The position numbers and the translations under genes were made by a program. DNA of 32,029 nucleotides, taken from contig NZ_JAALGE010000037.1 in NCBI RefSeq assembly GCF_011057645.1, forward strand, positions 1 to 32,029, given 5' to 3'. Numbering within the stretch: the first letter of the stretch is position 1; each line of letters begins with the position of its first letter. This stretch comes from Marisediminicola senii. Lineage in GTDB: Bacteria; Actinomycetota; Actinomycetes; Actinomycetales; Microbacteriaceae. The notes under the pieces were generated by a model, which saw only the letters and a program-made list of their open reading frames with translations, did no database searches and was not told the DNA's origin. Shown piece by piece: positions 16,305-23,945 of the stretch.

Positions 16305-16841
16305 ATGAGATCAGGTATTCGCAAGTTGAAGTTCGGCGGGTCAAGAAGGTCACTAGGTGCGGTCGCCGCTATAGCTCTCGGGCTGGTGTTGGTTCCGCTC
16401 GCAGCAGCCTCTCCAGCTGCTGCTGCTGACGTGATCACGTGCACACTTCGCGTGGACAATCCGCACGCGTCAACTCACGTGTCCGGGACAATAAACGTCT
16501 CGGCGACCATGACCTGCTCAAGGCAAATTGCTGAGATTTACATTCGAACCACCCTCTACAAGGGAACGGGTAGCCCGTCGTGGCAGGGCGCGTCGAACGA
16601 CCGCTTTAATGTGGCGGCTCTTTCCGCCAACGCTGCGGCGCCATGCTCTGCGGGACCTGGCAGCTTTTACGGCTATGCGACGAGTACAGTTACGCCGCCC
16701 GCTGGGTACACCGTCTCCGGACCAAATCCTGTGGTGAAACGCGGATTATCAATATCAGTCGCATGCGGCAATGCACGAATGGCTGCAGAGTCTATGCCCG
16801 AGCCTGATTCCGTCACGATCACACTCGTAAAGAAGAACTAG
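16305..16841 (+). CDS. Secreted protein of unknown function
   Basis: A 178-residue protein. A basic N-terminus (RSGIRKLKFGGSRR) is followed by a hydrophobic segment (AVAAIALGLVLVPLAAASP) and a likely signal-peptidase site after ASPAAAA, near residue 40. The mature part is about 138 residues of alternating strands with four Cys (ITCTL, MTCSR, APCSAG, VACGN), enough for two disulphides, and looks like an Ig-like beta-sandwich. Start: ATG at 16305 after AAGGAAG (a GTG one codon earlier is possible). No family recognised. It stands alone on its strand and its end meets the arm of a 16-bp inverted repeat now split by the IS21 element. Confidence 0.65.
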   Translation: MRSGIRKLKFGGSRRSLGAVAAIALGLVLVPLAAASPAAAADVITCTLRVDNPHASTHVSGTINVSATMTCSRQIAEIYIRTTLYKGTGSPSWQGASNDRFNVAALSANAAAPCSAGPGSFYGYATSTVTPPAGYTVSGPNPVVKRGLSISVACGNARMAAESMPEPDSVTITLVKKN

Positions 16842-17000
16842 CCCTTCTGAGATAGATCGAGTCTTGACGGCGCTCACTGAATTTCCCCAGTTCTGCTCAC
16901 TGAAATTCCCCACTCCGGGTCGCTTCCGCACATAGAAGCGGGCCTTTCTCGATGCTGGTGGTCTTCGACCACGCACCAGTACGAGAAAGGCCCTGCTCCT

Positions 17001-18326
17001 ATGCTTTCAGAGGAGGACGACGTGGACATCCACGCGCTCAAAAGGCAGGGAATGACGATCAGCGAGATCGCCCGCCGCACCGATCACGACCGCAAGACCG
17101 TCCGCGCCTATCTCGCCGGGCAGCGCACCCCGGGAGTGCGCAGGCGCGCCGCCCCGGACCCGTTCGGCGCGTTCGTCGACTACGTGACCGCGCGGCTGAC
17201 GGAGGACCCGCATCTGTGGGCGGCGACGCTGCTGGACGAGCTCGTGGCGCTGGGGTTCGAGGGCTCGTATCAGACCCTCACTCGCCAGATCCGGGACCGG
17301 AGCTTGCGGCCGGCCTGCACGGCTTGCGCCCATGTGACCAAGCGGCCCAACGCGATCATCGAGCACCCGCCGGGCGAGGAGACCCAGTTCGACTGGGTAG
17401 AGCTGCCCGATGCCCCGATGGGGTGGGCGTTCCCGACGAAGCGCGCCTACGTGCTCGTCGGGTCGCTGGCGCACTCCGGGCTCTGGCGGGCGGTGATCTC
17501 CCCATCGATGGACCTGCCCCACCTGCTGGCCGCGATGACGATGCTGCTGGCCCTGCTCGGCGGTGTGAGCAAGTCCTGGCGGTTCGACCGGATGAGCACC
17601 GTGCTGAGGGCGGGGACGAGCGATCTGACGCCGATGTTCGCCGCGTTCGCCAAGCACCACGCTGTCACCGTGATCGCCTGCCGACCCCGGTCCGGCAACC
17701 GCAAAGGGGTGGTCGAGAAGAACAACCACACCGCTGCTCAACGCTGGTGGAGAAACCTCCCGGACGAGGTCACCCTCGAGCAGGCGCAGCAACGCCTGAC
17801 CGTGTTCGCGACCCGCCAGGACGGCCGCCGCCGGGAGGGCCGGGACGGGTCGACGACCGCCGCGGTCATGTTCGCCGCGGAACGGCTCCAACCGTTGCCG
17901 CCGATGCTGTTCCCGGTGGTGGTGACCGAGGAACGCGCCGCGACCAGGCAGGCGCTGATCGATTGGCGCGGGAACCGCTACTCGGTGCCACCGGAACTGG
18001 CCGCGACCCGCGTGATCGTCCACCAGCGTCTCGGCGCGAGCACCATCGACATCGCCACCGTCTCCGGCGTCGTCATCGCCCGACACACCCTCGCCGAGGC
18101 GGGCCTTGGGGTCACGATCCGCGACAGCGGACACGTCACCGCGTTGGAGCGTATCGCGATGGCCGCAGCGCCTCCCGGCCGCCCGCACCGGAAGAAGGAA
18201 CGCATCCCGCCCGGCACCGCAGCCCGCCGCGCCGCGATGGCGTTGACCGGCAGCACCGCACCCACGACCGTGATCAGCCTGGCCGCTTACGAGACGGCCG
18301 CGAAGAACAGGAACACTCTCCGATGA
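17001..18326 (+). CDS. istA: IS21-family transposase IstA
   Basis: A 441-residue DDE transposase. The N-terminal helix-turn-helix (HALKRQGMTISEIARRTDHDRKTVRAYL) binds the terminal repeats. The RNase H-like core starts at about residue 125 with the first Asp in ETQFDWVELPD, a second acidic position near KSWRFDRMS, and the last Glu in KGVVEKNNHTAAQRWW. A C-terminal beta domain begins near DWRGNRYSVPPELAATRVIV. It catalyses strand transfer together with the IstB ATPase. The stop overlaps the istB start by four bases (ATGA), the usual IS21 coupling. Full family length, with no frameshift seen. Confidence 0.93.
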   Translation: MLSEEDDVDIHALKRQGMTISEIARRTDHDRKTVRAYLAGQRTPGVRRRAAPDPFGAFVDYVTARLTEDPHLWAATLLDELVALGFEGSYQTLTRQIRDRSLRPACTACAHVTKRPNAIIEHPPGEETQFDWVELPDAPMGWAFPTKRAYVLVGSLAHSGLWRAVISPSMDLPHLLAAMTMLLALLGGVSKSWRFDRMSTVLRAGTSDLTPMFAAFAKHHAVTVIACRPRSGNRKGVVEKNNHTAAQRWWRNLPDEVTLEQAQQRLTVFATRQDGRRREGRDGSTTAAVMFAAERLQPLPPMLFPVVVTEERAATRQALIDWRGNRYSVPPELAATRVIVHQRLGASTIDIATVSGVVIARHTLAEAGLGVTIRDSGHVTALERIAMAAAPPGRPHRKKERIPPGTAARRAAMALTGSTAPTTVISLAAYETAAKNRNTLR

Positions 18327-19141
18327 ACACCTCCACGACCACGGCCACCACGACTCCGGCGAGCGTCTATCAGCAGCTGCGCGGGCACCTTGCCGAGCTG
18401 AAACTCGCCGACGCCGCCGACGCGCTGCCCCGCGTCCTTGACCAGGCTGGGGCCGAGGGCTGGTCCCTCACCCACACCCTTGAGCGGCTGCTCGCGATCG
18501 AGGTCACCGCGACCGACGCCCGCCGGCTCTCCGGTCGGTTCCGCTTCGCGAACCTCCCCACCGGCGCCACCCTGGACGACTTCGACCTCGACGCCGCCTC
18601 CGGCATCAACCGGTCCCTGCTCGCGGAGCTCGGGACCTGCCGTTACCTCGAGACCGCGACCAACGTGCTCCTGATCGGTCCGCCCGGAGTCGGGAAAACC
18701 CACATCGCCACGGGCCTTGGCCACGCGGCAGTGCAGGCCGGCTACCGCACCTACTTCACCTCCGCCGCCGACCTCGCCGCCCGCTGCCATAGAGCTGCGA
18801 TCGAGGGCAAATGGGGCACGATGATGCGCTTCTTCGCCGGCCCGACGCTGCTCGTGATCGACGAACTCGGCTACCTTCCGCTGCCCGCCGAGGCAGCATC
18901 AGCGCTGTTCCAGGTCATCAACCAGCGCTACCTGAAAACGTCGATCGTGATCACCACGAACCGGCCCGTCGGCGCCTGGGGCGAGATCCTCGGCGACACT
19001 ACCGTCGCTGCCGCGATGCTCGACCGACTCCTGCACCGCTCCGTCGTCGTCACCCTCGACGGAGGCTCCTACCGGCTCCGCAACCACGCCGCCGCAGCCG
19101 ACGAACTACGCCGCGTGACAACCGGCACGAACTTCCGCTAA
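18323..19141 (+). CDS. istB: IS21-family helper ATPase IstB
   Basis: A 272-residue AAA+ ATPase related to DnaA/DnaC. Walker A GPPGVGKTHIATGL lies at about 117-130, Walker B LLVIDELGYLPL at about 175-186, and the sensor region SIVITTNRPVGAWGE near 211-225. Residues 15-85 hold the N-terminal IstB helical domain (YQQLRGHLAELKLADAADALP). It assembles on target DNA and recruits and stimulates IstA. Starts in the ATGA overlap with istA and ends 17 bp before the right terminal repeats. Intact. Confidence 0.93.
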   Translation: MNTSTTTATTTPASVYQQLRGHLAELKLADAADALPRVLDQAGAEGWSLTHTLERLLAIEVTATDARRLSGRFRFANLPTGATLDDFDLDAASGINRSLLAELGTCRYLETATNVLLIGPPGVGKTHIATGLGHAAVQAGYRTYFTSAADLAARCHRAAIEGKWGTMMRFFAGPTLLVIDELGYLPLPAEAASALFQVINQRYLKTSIVITTNRPVGAWGEILGDTTVAAAMLDRLLHRSVVVTLDGGSYRLRNHAAAADELRRVTTGTNFR

Positions 19142-19238
19142 CCTGACCCCGCGACCTGGGGAACTTCGATGAGCAAGACCGGGGAATTTCGCTGAGCGCC
19201 GTCAGTCTCTCACCTCGCAGGCGTTGGCTCGGTCTATC

Positions 19239-20003
19239 TCAGACTTGCACCCGCCGCTCCTCGCAGCTGGTAAATACCCAATGCAGCCAAACCGTCGTCT
19301 GAACGGACCAAAATGACGCTGCAACGGTCATTCCATGGAAATTTAGCTCAACGCAGTCAATTGCAGCTACAGCTCGTAGTGAGAGATTCACCGCGTCATA
19401 GGTTTGCGATGCTTGGTTCCAATCGAACTCGAACGAGTCCGGTTTGCCCTCAACACGTCTGGAAAACTGGCTTACTGCCTTGCACCATTGTTCGGCGTTC
19501 GTGATGTCGAGCACGCGAACGGCGGATGCAGGCGTGAGTTCCCATCCGCGAAACGGAGGACTGTAAAACTCGCTTCTTGTCAGCCCGTAAATATGCCACA
19601 TACCTAGATCTGACTGCCCAGCATCTGAGGTGAACATACCCCAGCCGTCAGGTTTCCCAGCCCAAAGCTTCTTTGCCGAGTTAGACCGCGGAAATCGCTC
19701 TTCGCTTGGAGGGTCCCCGTCTGATATCCAGATTGCGCGGCGGTCCCGTGCGTCGACTCGATCAGCTAGATCATTCAGGGGGGGACAATCCGCCACGATA
19801 GCGTCGGCAAGGACTGGATCCACTGCTCGGTCAAGAATTGACTGGCCGTCTAGCAAAGGCGGATAGATGGATTCGACGTAATTGGCGATCTGGCGAGTGT
19901 CCGTATCTACCCCATTCAGCCGTTCTATATCGTCTGCGATCGCTGAGTAATTCAGCAGAGCGTAAGCAAAACGATTGCACCTTGCTTCTACGGCCCCGCT
20001 CAC
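19239..20003 (-). CDS. Protein of unknown function, single gene
   Basis: A 254-residue soluble protein, not confidently recognised. The N-terminal half is helical and acidic. The C-terminal half has a pattern KPDGWGMFTSDAGQSDLGMWHIYG, then GWELTPASAVRVLDITNAEQW and YDAVNLS. This 'K-P-x-G-x-W-x-S ... W ... a-x-V-x-x-I ... w-x-a-v-x-l' order recalls phage and mobile-element proteins with an ADP-ribosyltransferase-like fold, but I only see a resemblance and the catalytic residues cannot be assigned. The start may be ATG/GTG at 20003, with GAAGGGG 8 bp upstream. The stop is inside the right arm of the split hairpin. Lower GC than the transfer genes, suggesting separate acquisition. Confidence 0.5.
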   Translation of the reverse strand: MSGAVEARCNRFAYALLNYSAIADDIERLNGVDTDTRQIANYVESIYPPLLDGQSILDRAVDPVLADAIVADCPPLNDLADRVDARDRRAIWISDGDPPSEERFPRSNSAKKLWAGKPDGWGMFTSDAGQSDLGMWHIYGLTRSEFYSPPFRGWELTPASAVRVLDITNAEQWCKAVSQFSRRVEGKPDSFEFDWNQASQTYDAVNLSLRAVAAIDCVELNFHGMTVAASFWSVQTTVWLHWVFTSCEERRVQV

Positions 20004-20075
20004 GGTAACCCCTTCCTTCGGCGCTTCGGGATGAGCCGTCTATTCAATCAGTGTTACATCCGGTGAGTAATCGTC

Positions 20076-20402
20076 TTAACTTGATCCCTTGCGTTGGTGA
20101 GCGCTCTTTACGCACCGACGGCGACGCACCAGAAACGACCGTTTGTGATCTGACCAACTAACCGTCGTTTTTGACGCCGCTATTTCCTCAGTCGACGTTG
20201 CCGCCATTTGGGTCTTCGACTTCGCCTTGTGAACGCGCGGAGCGGAGCACACGAGTAGTTTTTCTTGAACATCCGGTGGCGCCAGAGGTGATGCCGCGAT
20301 CAGTCGGTTCTCACTGAGATCTTGGACATCTATGGCTGTGTGTGACAACCACTCGTCGGCGTCACGCTGGTCGCGATTCTGCGGCAGATTTTCCGAGGAC
20401 AT
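20076..20402 (-). CDS. Small basic protein coupled to the recombinase-like gene
   Basis: A 108-residue protein from MSSENLPQNRDQRDADEWL to a very basic C-terminus (FLVRRRRCVKSAHQRKG). Its ATG overlaps the stop of the preceding gene in TAATG, the tightest possible coupling, so it is probably the fourth gene of the cassette. No family recognised; mostly polar and predicted helical at the start, which would suit a small DNA-binding accessory protein. It could also be an accidental frame, since its codon character is weaker than that of its neighbours. Confidence 0.4.
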   Translation of the reverse strand: MSSENLPQNRDQRDADEWLSHTAIDVQDLSENRLIAASPLAPPDVQEKLLVCSAPRVHKAKSKTQMAATSTEEIAASKTTVSWSDHKRSFLVRRRRCVKSAHQRKGSS

Positions 20403-21757
20403 TAGGGGAAGTCGCGCGGACGTTGGTGATGGAGTGGGATACTTCCGGCGAGTTGATGCCATTGGGCGGCGGTGGTCAGGTGAATGCCGAGGATGCGGGC
20501 GACGACGGCTGGGGGGACTTGGGTGATGATCACCGCGGCGGAGACCTGATGCGCCAGTGCGGGCGAAACCCCAGCGTCACGTAACTGGACCGCGAGGCTT
20601 GAGGCCAGTACGTGGTTGCCGTGGCGGTAGCCGGGGAAGACCCACTCGGAGCGTTCCGACGATCCGCCGAAGCGACGCTTGAGTGGAACGCCTTGCTGGA
20701 TGGCCTCAATCCAGGGCGCCGCGACGTTGGGGAGTTCGAGGGCGACGGATCCGAGTCGAACCTGCGCTGTGCCGTCGCGGATGGTGAAGTTTTCCACCCG
20801 TAGCGCGGCGATGCGGTGTACTCGGATCCCGTAGACGACGGTGAGTAGTACGGCCAGGCTCAGCCGCGGGTCGGGTGACGCGTTGGTGGTCAGTTGTCGT
20901 AGCGCGTGCTCGTTGGATCCGACATTTCCGCCGATGCGAAACTCTGCGCGTTGATACGCGGGCGGGATCAGCGATGTGTTTTTCCCTGATTGTGCCCGCC
21001 AGCGGAGGAAGTGCCGTACCCGGAATGCGTCGGCGGGCGCGTTCGCTGCCCAGGAGTCGAGGTGCTGCTGCCGGGCGGTGTCCATGGTGCCGCCGGCGTG
21101 ATTGAGCGCCGCTATCAGGGAGAGGACGAGCCGCAGCTCTCTGCGGTCGTTCGCGGCATCGGTGTGCGCCATCGGCTTCCTCTGTCGACGGTGCTGCTGG
21201 CGCCAGCGGGTGAACTGCCGAATCGCGAGCTGGTCGGATCGGTTCGGCAGGCAAGCGATCGCCTGTGCGGTCCATGCTTCGAGTTGGGCAAGATATTCAT
21301 CCCGTTGAGGGAGAACGCCCAGCTCGATGAGGAGTGATCGCACCTGGGAGACCGCGCGAGCGGTCCCGAGCGAGTCCAGGTCTTCGTGTCGTGCCGAATG
21401 TGGAAGCCCGACGACCGTGGTGAGCACCCGCCAGGCGTTTTTCGCTTTGATCAGTTGCAACAGGTACTTGGGGTCGGCGGCAAGGAAATGGTCGCGGATC
21501 GGGACCAGCTCGGGGCGGCGGGTCAGCACCGGCCCGGTGAACAGGTTGTGGATGGCGTCTGTCGCACGGCACGCTTTGCACAGCGCGGCGCGGTTCAGGT
21601 GATCGAGTACGTCACAGCGCACGCACTGGCGGCGGGTCTCCGGGGCGTTGCGCCAGCAGTTGTCGCAGTACCGGTTGCCGTCGATGACGCCGACTGCCCG
21701 GCCGCTGTGCCCGCAGGTCGGGGGTTCTGCCACCTGTTCAGTCAGCCAGCCGTGCAC
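20402..21757 (-). CDS. Zinc-finger tyrosine-recombinase-like protein, predicted catalytically inactive
   Basis: A 451-residue protein. Residues 15-63 hold four Cys/His pairs (C15-x-H17, C31-x2-C34, C45-x2-C48, C60-x2-C63), a double zinc ribbon. The C-terminal 170 residues have the fold of a tyrosine recombinase catalytic domain: the first catalytic Arg is present in YGIRVHRIAALR (R312), but the HxxR box reads LAHQVSAAV and the nucleophile position, after LGIHLTTAAQ, is Trp433 (WHQLAG) instead of Tyr. It should therefore bind and organise DNA without cutting it. It starts with GTG, overlapping the XRE gene by 20 bp. Probably a partner of the active recombinase two genes upstream. Confidence 0.72.
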   Translation of the reverse strand: MHGWLTEQVAEPPTCGHSGRAVGVIDGNRYCDNCWRNAPETRRQCVRCDVLDHLNRAALCKACRATDAIHNLFTGPVLTRRPELVPIRDHFLAADPKYLLQLIKAKNAWRVLTTVVGLPHSARHEDLDSLGTARAVSQVRSLLIELGVLPQRDEYLAQLEAWTAQAIACLPNRSDQLAIRQFTRWRQQHRRQRKPMAHTDAANDRRELRLVLSLIAALNHAGGTMDTARQQHLDSWAANAPADAFRVRHFLRWRAQSGKNTSLIPPAYQRAEFRIGGNVGSNEHALRQLTTNASPDPRLSLAVLLTVVYGIRVHRIAALRVENFTIRDGTAQVRLGSVALELPNVAAPWIEAIQQGVPLKRRFGGSSERSEWVFPGYRHGNHVLASSLAVQLRDAGVSPALAHQVSAAVIITQVPPAVVARILGIHLTTAAQWHQLAGSIPLHHQRPRDFP

Positions 21758-22091
21758 GTTGGGGGCGTAGCCCTCGAGTTCGGATCACGGTCGATGCCGA
21801 GTCCGTGCCAGCCGCTTCCGCGGTCGCGGTGCTGCGGGCGTGGCCGAGGTCGGCTCTGACGATCAGGTCGTCGGCGGTGCAGTTCAGGATGTCCATCAGG
21901 ACGACCAGCACCTGGAGATTCAATCGTTCCGGCCGTTCGGCGACCAACCGATACACCTGACTCGAAGACAGGTGCACGCCCCGTTCCTCGAGCAGCGGGA
22001 TGAGTTTGGTGGTGCTGAACATGCCGGCCACAGCCATCTGTTCCCTCAGTCGCCACTCGTAACCGATCAGCGTCGTCATCGTCTTCCTCAT
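21738..22091 (-). CDS. XRE-family helix-turn-helix regulator
   Basis: A 117-residue protein. Residues 15-75 form a five-helix XRE/Cro-type domain of the compact kind: LREQMAVAGMFSTTKLIPLLEERGVHLSSSQVYRLVAERPERLNLQVLVVLMDILNCTADDLI, where SSSQVYRLV is the recognition turn. A C-terminal polar tail follows. The ATG at 22091 overlaps the recombinase stop (ATGA); a second ATG four codons on is possible. It probably controls the cassette or acts as its accessory DNA-binding factor. The same order (recombinase, small HTH, zinc-finger recombinase-like protein) suggests a conserved unit. Confidence 0.78.
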   Translation of the reverse strand: MRKTMTTLIGYEWRLREQMAVAGMFSTTKLIPLLEERGVHLSSSQVYRLVAERPERLNLQVLVVLMDILNCTADDLIVRADLGHARSTATAEAAGTDSASTVIRTRGLRPQRARLAD

Positions 22092-23194
22092 TTCAGATCA
22101 GCGAACTGCGGCACCCGTCCGAGTGCTTCCTGCAGCAGCGCGTTGGCGAAGTCCTCCGACACGTGGGTATAGATCCCGGTCGTTGACTGGTAGGCGTGCC
22201 CAAGCTGGCGTTGCACGAACACCGGATCGTGACCGTCCTCGATCAAATGGGTCGCGAACGAGTGCCGCAGGCAATGCGGTGACAGCGCAGTGTCCAACCC
22301 CAGATCGTCCCGATACAGCGCGAACCGGTCGCTGAGCGATCGGACACCGAGCCGCCGGGATCGCTCCGAGAACCACAATGCCGCACTCTCGGGAGTACGC
22401 ATCAACGGCAGCACGTTCTCGACATAGTCACGCAGTGCGTCGACCGCCCACGGCATCACCGACGCGACCGTCCGTGGCTTCGGCGGCGACCCACGAGACG
22501 CCTTCCCGAACCGGACCCGCACGAACCCGAAGTCCTCCAACTCAGGCACTTTCGGGTTTCGGTAGAAGTCGGTTGTATCCAGCATGATCGCCTCCCGTGC
22601 CCGCAGGCCCCAGGCATAGACGACCTTCAACAAGGTCGCGTCACGATACGCCGCAGCCGCACCTTTACGCCCTACCGCCAGGCGGGTGTCGACCTCGGCG
22701 TCGGCCCGGTCGAAGAGTAACTGCAACTCTCTCCGTGTCAGTGGGCGACGACGCGGGTCGCCTTCGTATTCTTGAAGATGAGGGCGGGTGTTCCACTCGT
22801 GACACACCTGCACCGGATGACTGCCGAACCGCCTCTCGCACTCGGCGACCCAGCCGTAATGCGGTGAGCAGAGAAAATCGCAGAACTGCTGCACCGTGTT
22901 CTGATATCCACGCAACGTCGACGCGGCGATCCCGCGGACCGAAACGAGATCTGTCATCCACTCATCGAATCCCGCAGCCGACCACTCCCACGGCCACAAC
23001 CCCGTGTGCTTCTGGAATCGACGTATCGCCTTCACCCGGCCGTTCACTGTCGCAGCCTGCAATCGACGACCCCCGATCATCTGCGCCGACCAACCATCCA
23101 ACATCGCCTCGAACACAGAATCTTCCTCGTGCAAGAAGGCAACGCCCTCAAGCAGGTGCAGATTGGACGACCCGAATGGCACTGCTTGACCCAT
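22088..23194 (-). CDS. Tyrosine recombinase (active-type integrase)
   Basis: A 368-residue recombinase. An N-terminal SAM-like core-binding domain (residues 25-115) precedes the catalytic domain from about 150. All catalytic residues are present: R198 (WGLRARE), K231 (FGKASRG), H307 and R310 (LSPHCLRHSFAT), H333 (QLGHAYQ) and Y342 (TTGIYTHV). This is XerC/D-like in spacing. The start at 23194 is chosen for the GCGGGAG motif 7 bp upstream; the frame is open another 11 codons to 23227. It is the first gene of the four-gene cassette. No attachment site or tRNA gene is visible next to it. Confidence 0.87.
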   Translation of the reverse strand: MGQAVPFGSSNLHLLEGVAFLHEEDSVFEAMLDGWSAQMIGGRRLQAATVNGRVKAIRRFQKHTGLWPWEWSAAGFDEWMTDLVSVRGIAASTLRGYQNTVQQFCDFLCSPHYGWVAECERRFGSHPVQVCHEWNTRPHLQEYEGDPRRRPLTRRELQLLFDRADAEVDTRLAVGRKGAAAAYRDATLLKVVYAWGLRAREAIMLDTTDFYRNPKVPELEDFGFVRVRFGKASRGSPPKPRTVASVMPWAVDALRDYVENVLPLMRTPESAALWFSERSRRLGVRSLSDRFALYRDDLGLDTALSPHCLRHSFATHLIEDGHDPVFVQRQLGHAYQSTTGIYTHVSEDFANALLQEALGRVPQFADLK

Positions 23195-23485
23195 ATCATT
23201 CTCCCGCCTTACGCACGTATCATGCATTAAAGGGGAACGGGCGACGCCACGTCAAGTGGGGCGGAGATCCCCGAACGCTCGTCAAGACAACTCGACGGTC
23301 AAGCGGAGCGACGGGTTCGCATCAGACGCAATTCCTCGCAGAACTCCGCATACCGTTTGTTCGTCCCCATCGCGCTCCATCCACAGTTCGAGCGTCCGGC
23401 CACGCACGGTCGACTGTAGAACCCACCCCCGACGGACCCGTCTTGGTGCTCGCGGTCGACGACTTCACGCTCGGACGCTAATCGG
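23195..23485. other. Intergenic region with a possible gene remnant
   Basis: About 290 bases upstream of the recombinase. Minus-strand ATG at 23370 opens a 23-codon frame starting MGTNKRYAEFCEEL and ending at 23302; this start resembles the N-terminus I associate with the small protein family represented at 15818-16132, so it may be a decayed fragment. The rest presumably holds the cassette promoter. Confidence 0.3.
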
Positions 23486-23938
23486 TCACGATGATGAGGG
23501 AAGCTGCTCGTTCTCAGCGGGGGGCGTATCGTCTTCGGCTGAGGTGGCGCGCATTCGGCCCAACCGTCGCCCGCGAGCGAAGATCACCGCGGCAATGGCG
23601 ACTGACAGCACAGCGAGGGCGATAGCCGTGTACAGCGGTTCGGTCACCTCGCCTGAGCGGCCCATGAGGGCGTCCAGCGCCAGGGTCACGAAAATCATGG
23701 CGGAAAGCAGCATCGTAGAGATCAGCACCGTGATCGCCAAGTTCACCCATTGCGGCAGCTTCTTTGGTGGCTCTCCCCGTTGTTTCTTTAGGCGAGCGTC
23801 GCGGATCGAACTTCCGATGACGGCGCCCCACCCGATCGCGCCGCTTCCCACATTCAATGACCAGAGTTCTCCAAGGGCGATACCTACGACGAGGGTCACG
23901 ATCGCGCCGCCGAGATACCACCAAATGGTGTCTCGCAC
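23486..23938 (-). CDS. Four-TM membrane protein of unknown function
   Basis: A 150-residue protein with four hydrophobic helices: about 5-23 (IWWYLGGAIVTLVVGIALG), 27-44, 68-88 (LAITVLISTMLLSAMIFVTLA) and 101-120 (LYTAIALAVLSVAIAAVIFA). A short basic loop separates helices two and three (RDARLKKQRGEPPKKLPQW) and an acidic tail ends the protein. It starts with GTG 7 bp after the stop of the next membrane-protein gene, so the two are an operon. The basic loop plus PQWVN recalls the DMPRWVNV turn in the protein at 24725. No family recognised. Confidence 0.6.
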   Translation of the reverse strand: MRDTIWWYLGGAIVTLVVGIALGELWSLNVGSGAIGWGAVIGSSIRDARLKKQRGEPPKKLPQWVNLAITVLISTMLLSAMIFVTLALDALMGRSGEVTEPLYTAIALAVLSVAIAAVIFARGRRLGRMRATSAEDDTPPAENEQLPSSS

Positions 23939-23945
23939 TGCCCAG

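Larger units (their letters stand above)
16865..19204 (+). mobile_element. IS21-family insertion sequence, complete
   Basis: A 2340-bp element bounded by TGACGGCGCTCA and TGAGCGCCGTCA, with TG/CA tips. GTCT is duplicated on both sides (16861-16864 and 19205-19208), within the 4-8 bp size typical of IS21. Each end has two copies of a 17-bp repeat spaced 23 bp apart: 16872-16888 and 16895-16911 on the left, 19158-19174 and 19181-19197 on the right, of the form GCTCACTGAAwTTCCCC. These multiple terminal repeats are the transposase binding sites of the family. Intact istA and istB and the intact target duplication suggest a recent, possibly still active insertion. Confidence 0.93.
16846..19243. 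repeat. 16-bp inverted repeat split by the IS element (former convergent terminator)
   Basis: Left arm TCTGAGATAGATCGAG (16846-16861) and right arm CTCGGTCTATCTCAGA (19228-19243) pair over 16 bp with one G-T-type mismatch. With the IS and one target copy removed, the arms would be separated by only about 26 bases, and they would lie between two convergent genes, covering the stop of the minus-strand one. This is what a bidirectional terminator hairpin looks like; the IS21 element sits in its loop. Confidence 0.65.

Noticed and set aside
17007-18188. 393-codon minus-strand frame opposite istA
   Set aside because: Antisense shadow with Gly/Arg/His-rich composition; istA is clear on the plus strand.
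16952-19141. Single 729-codon frame spanning istA and istB
   Set aside because: Its first part is the wrong frame of istA (Arg/Pro/Gly-rich); only the C-terminal 272 codons are real, as istB with its own ATG at 18323.
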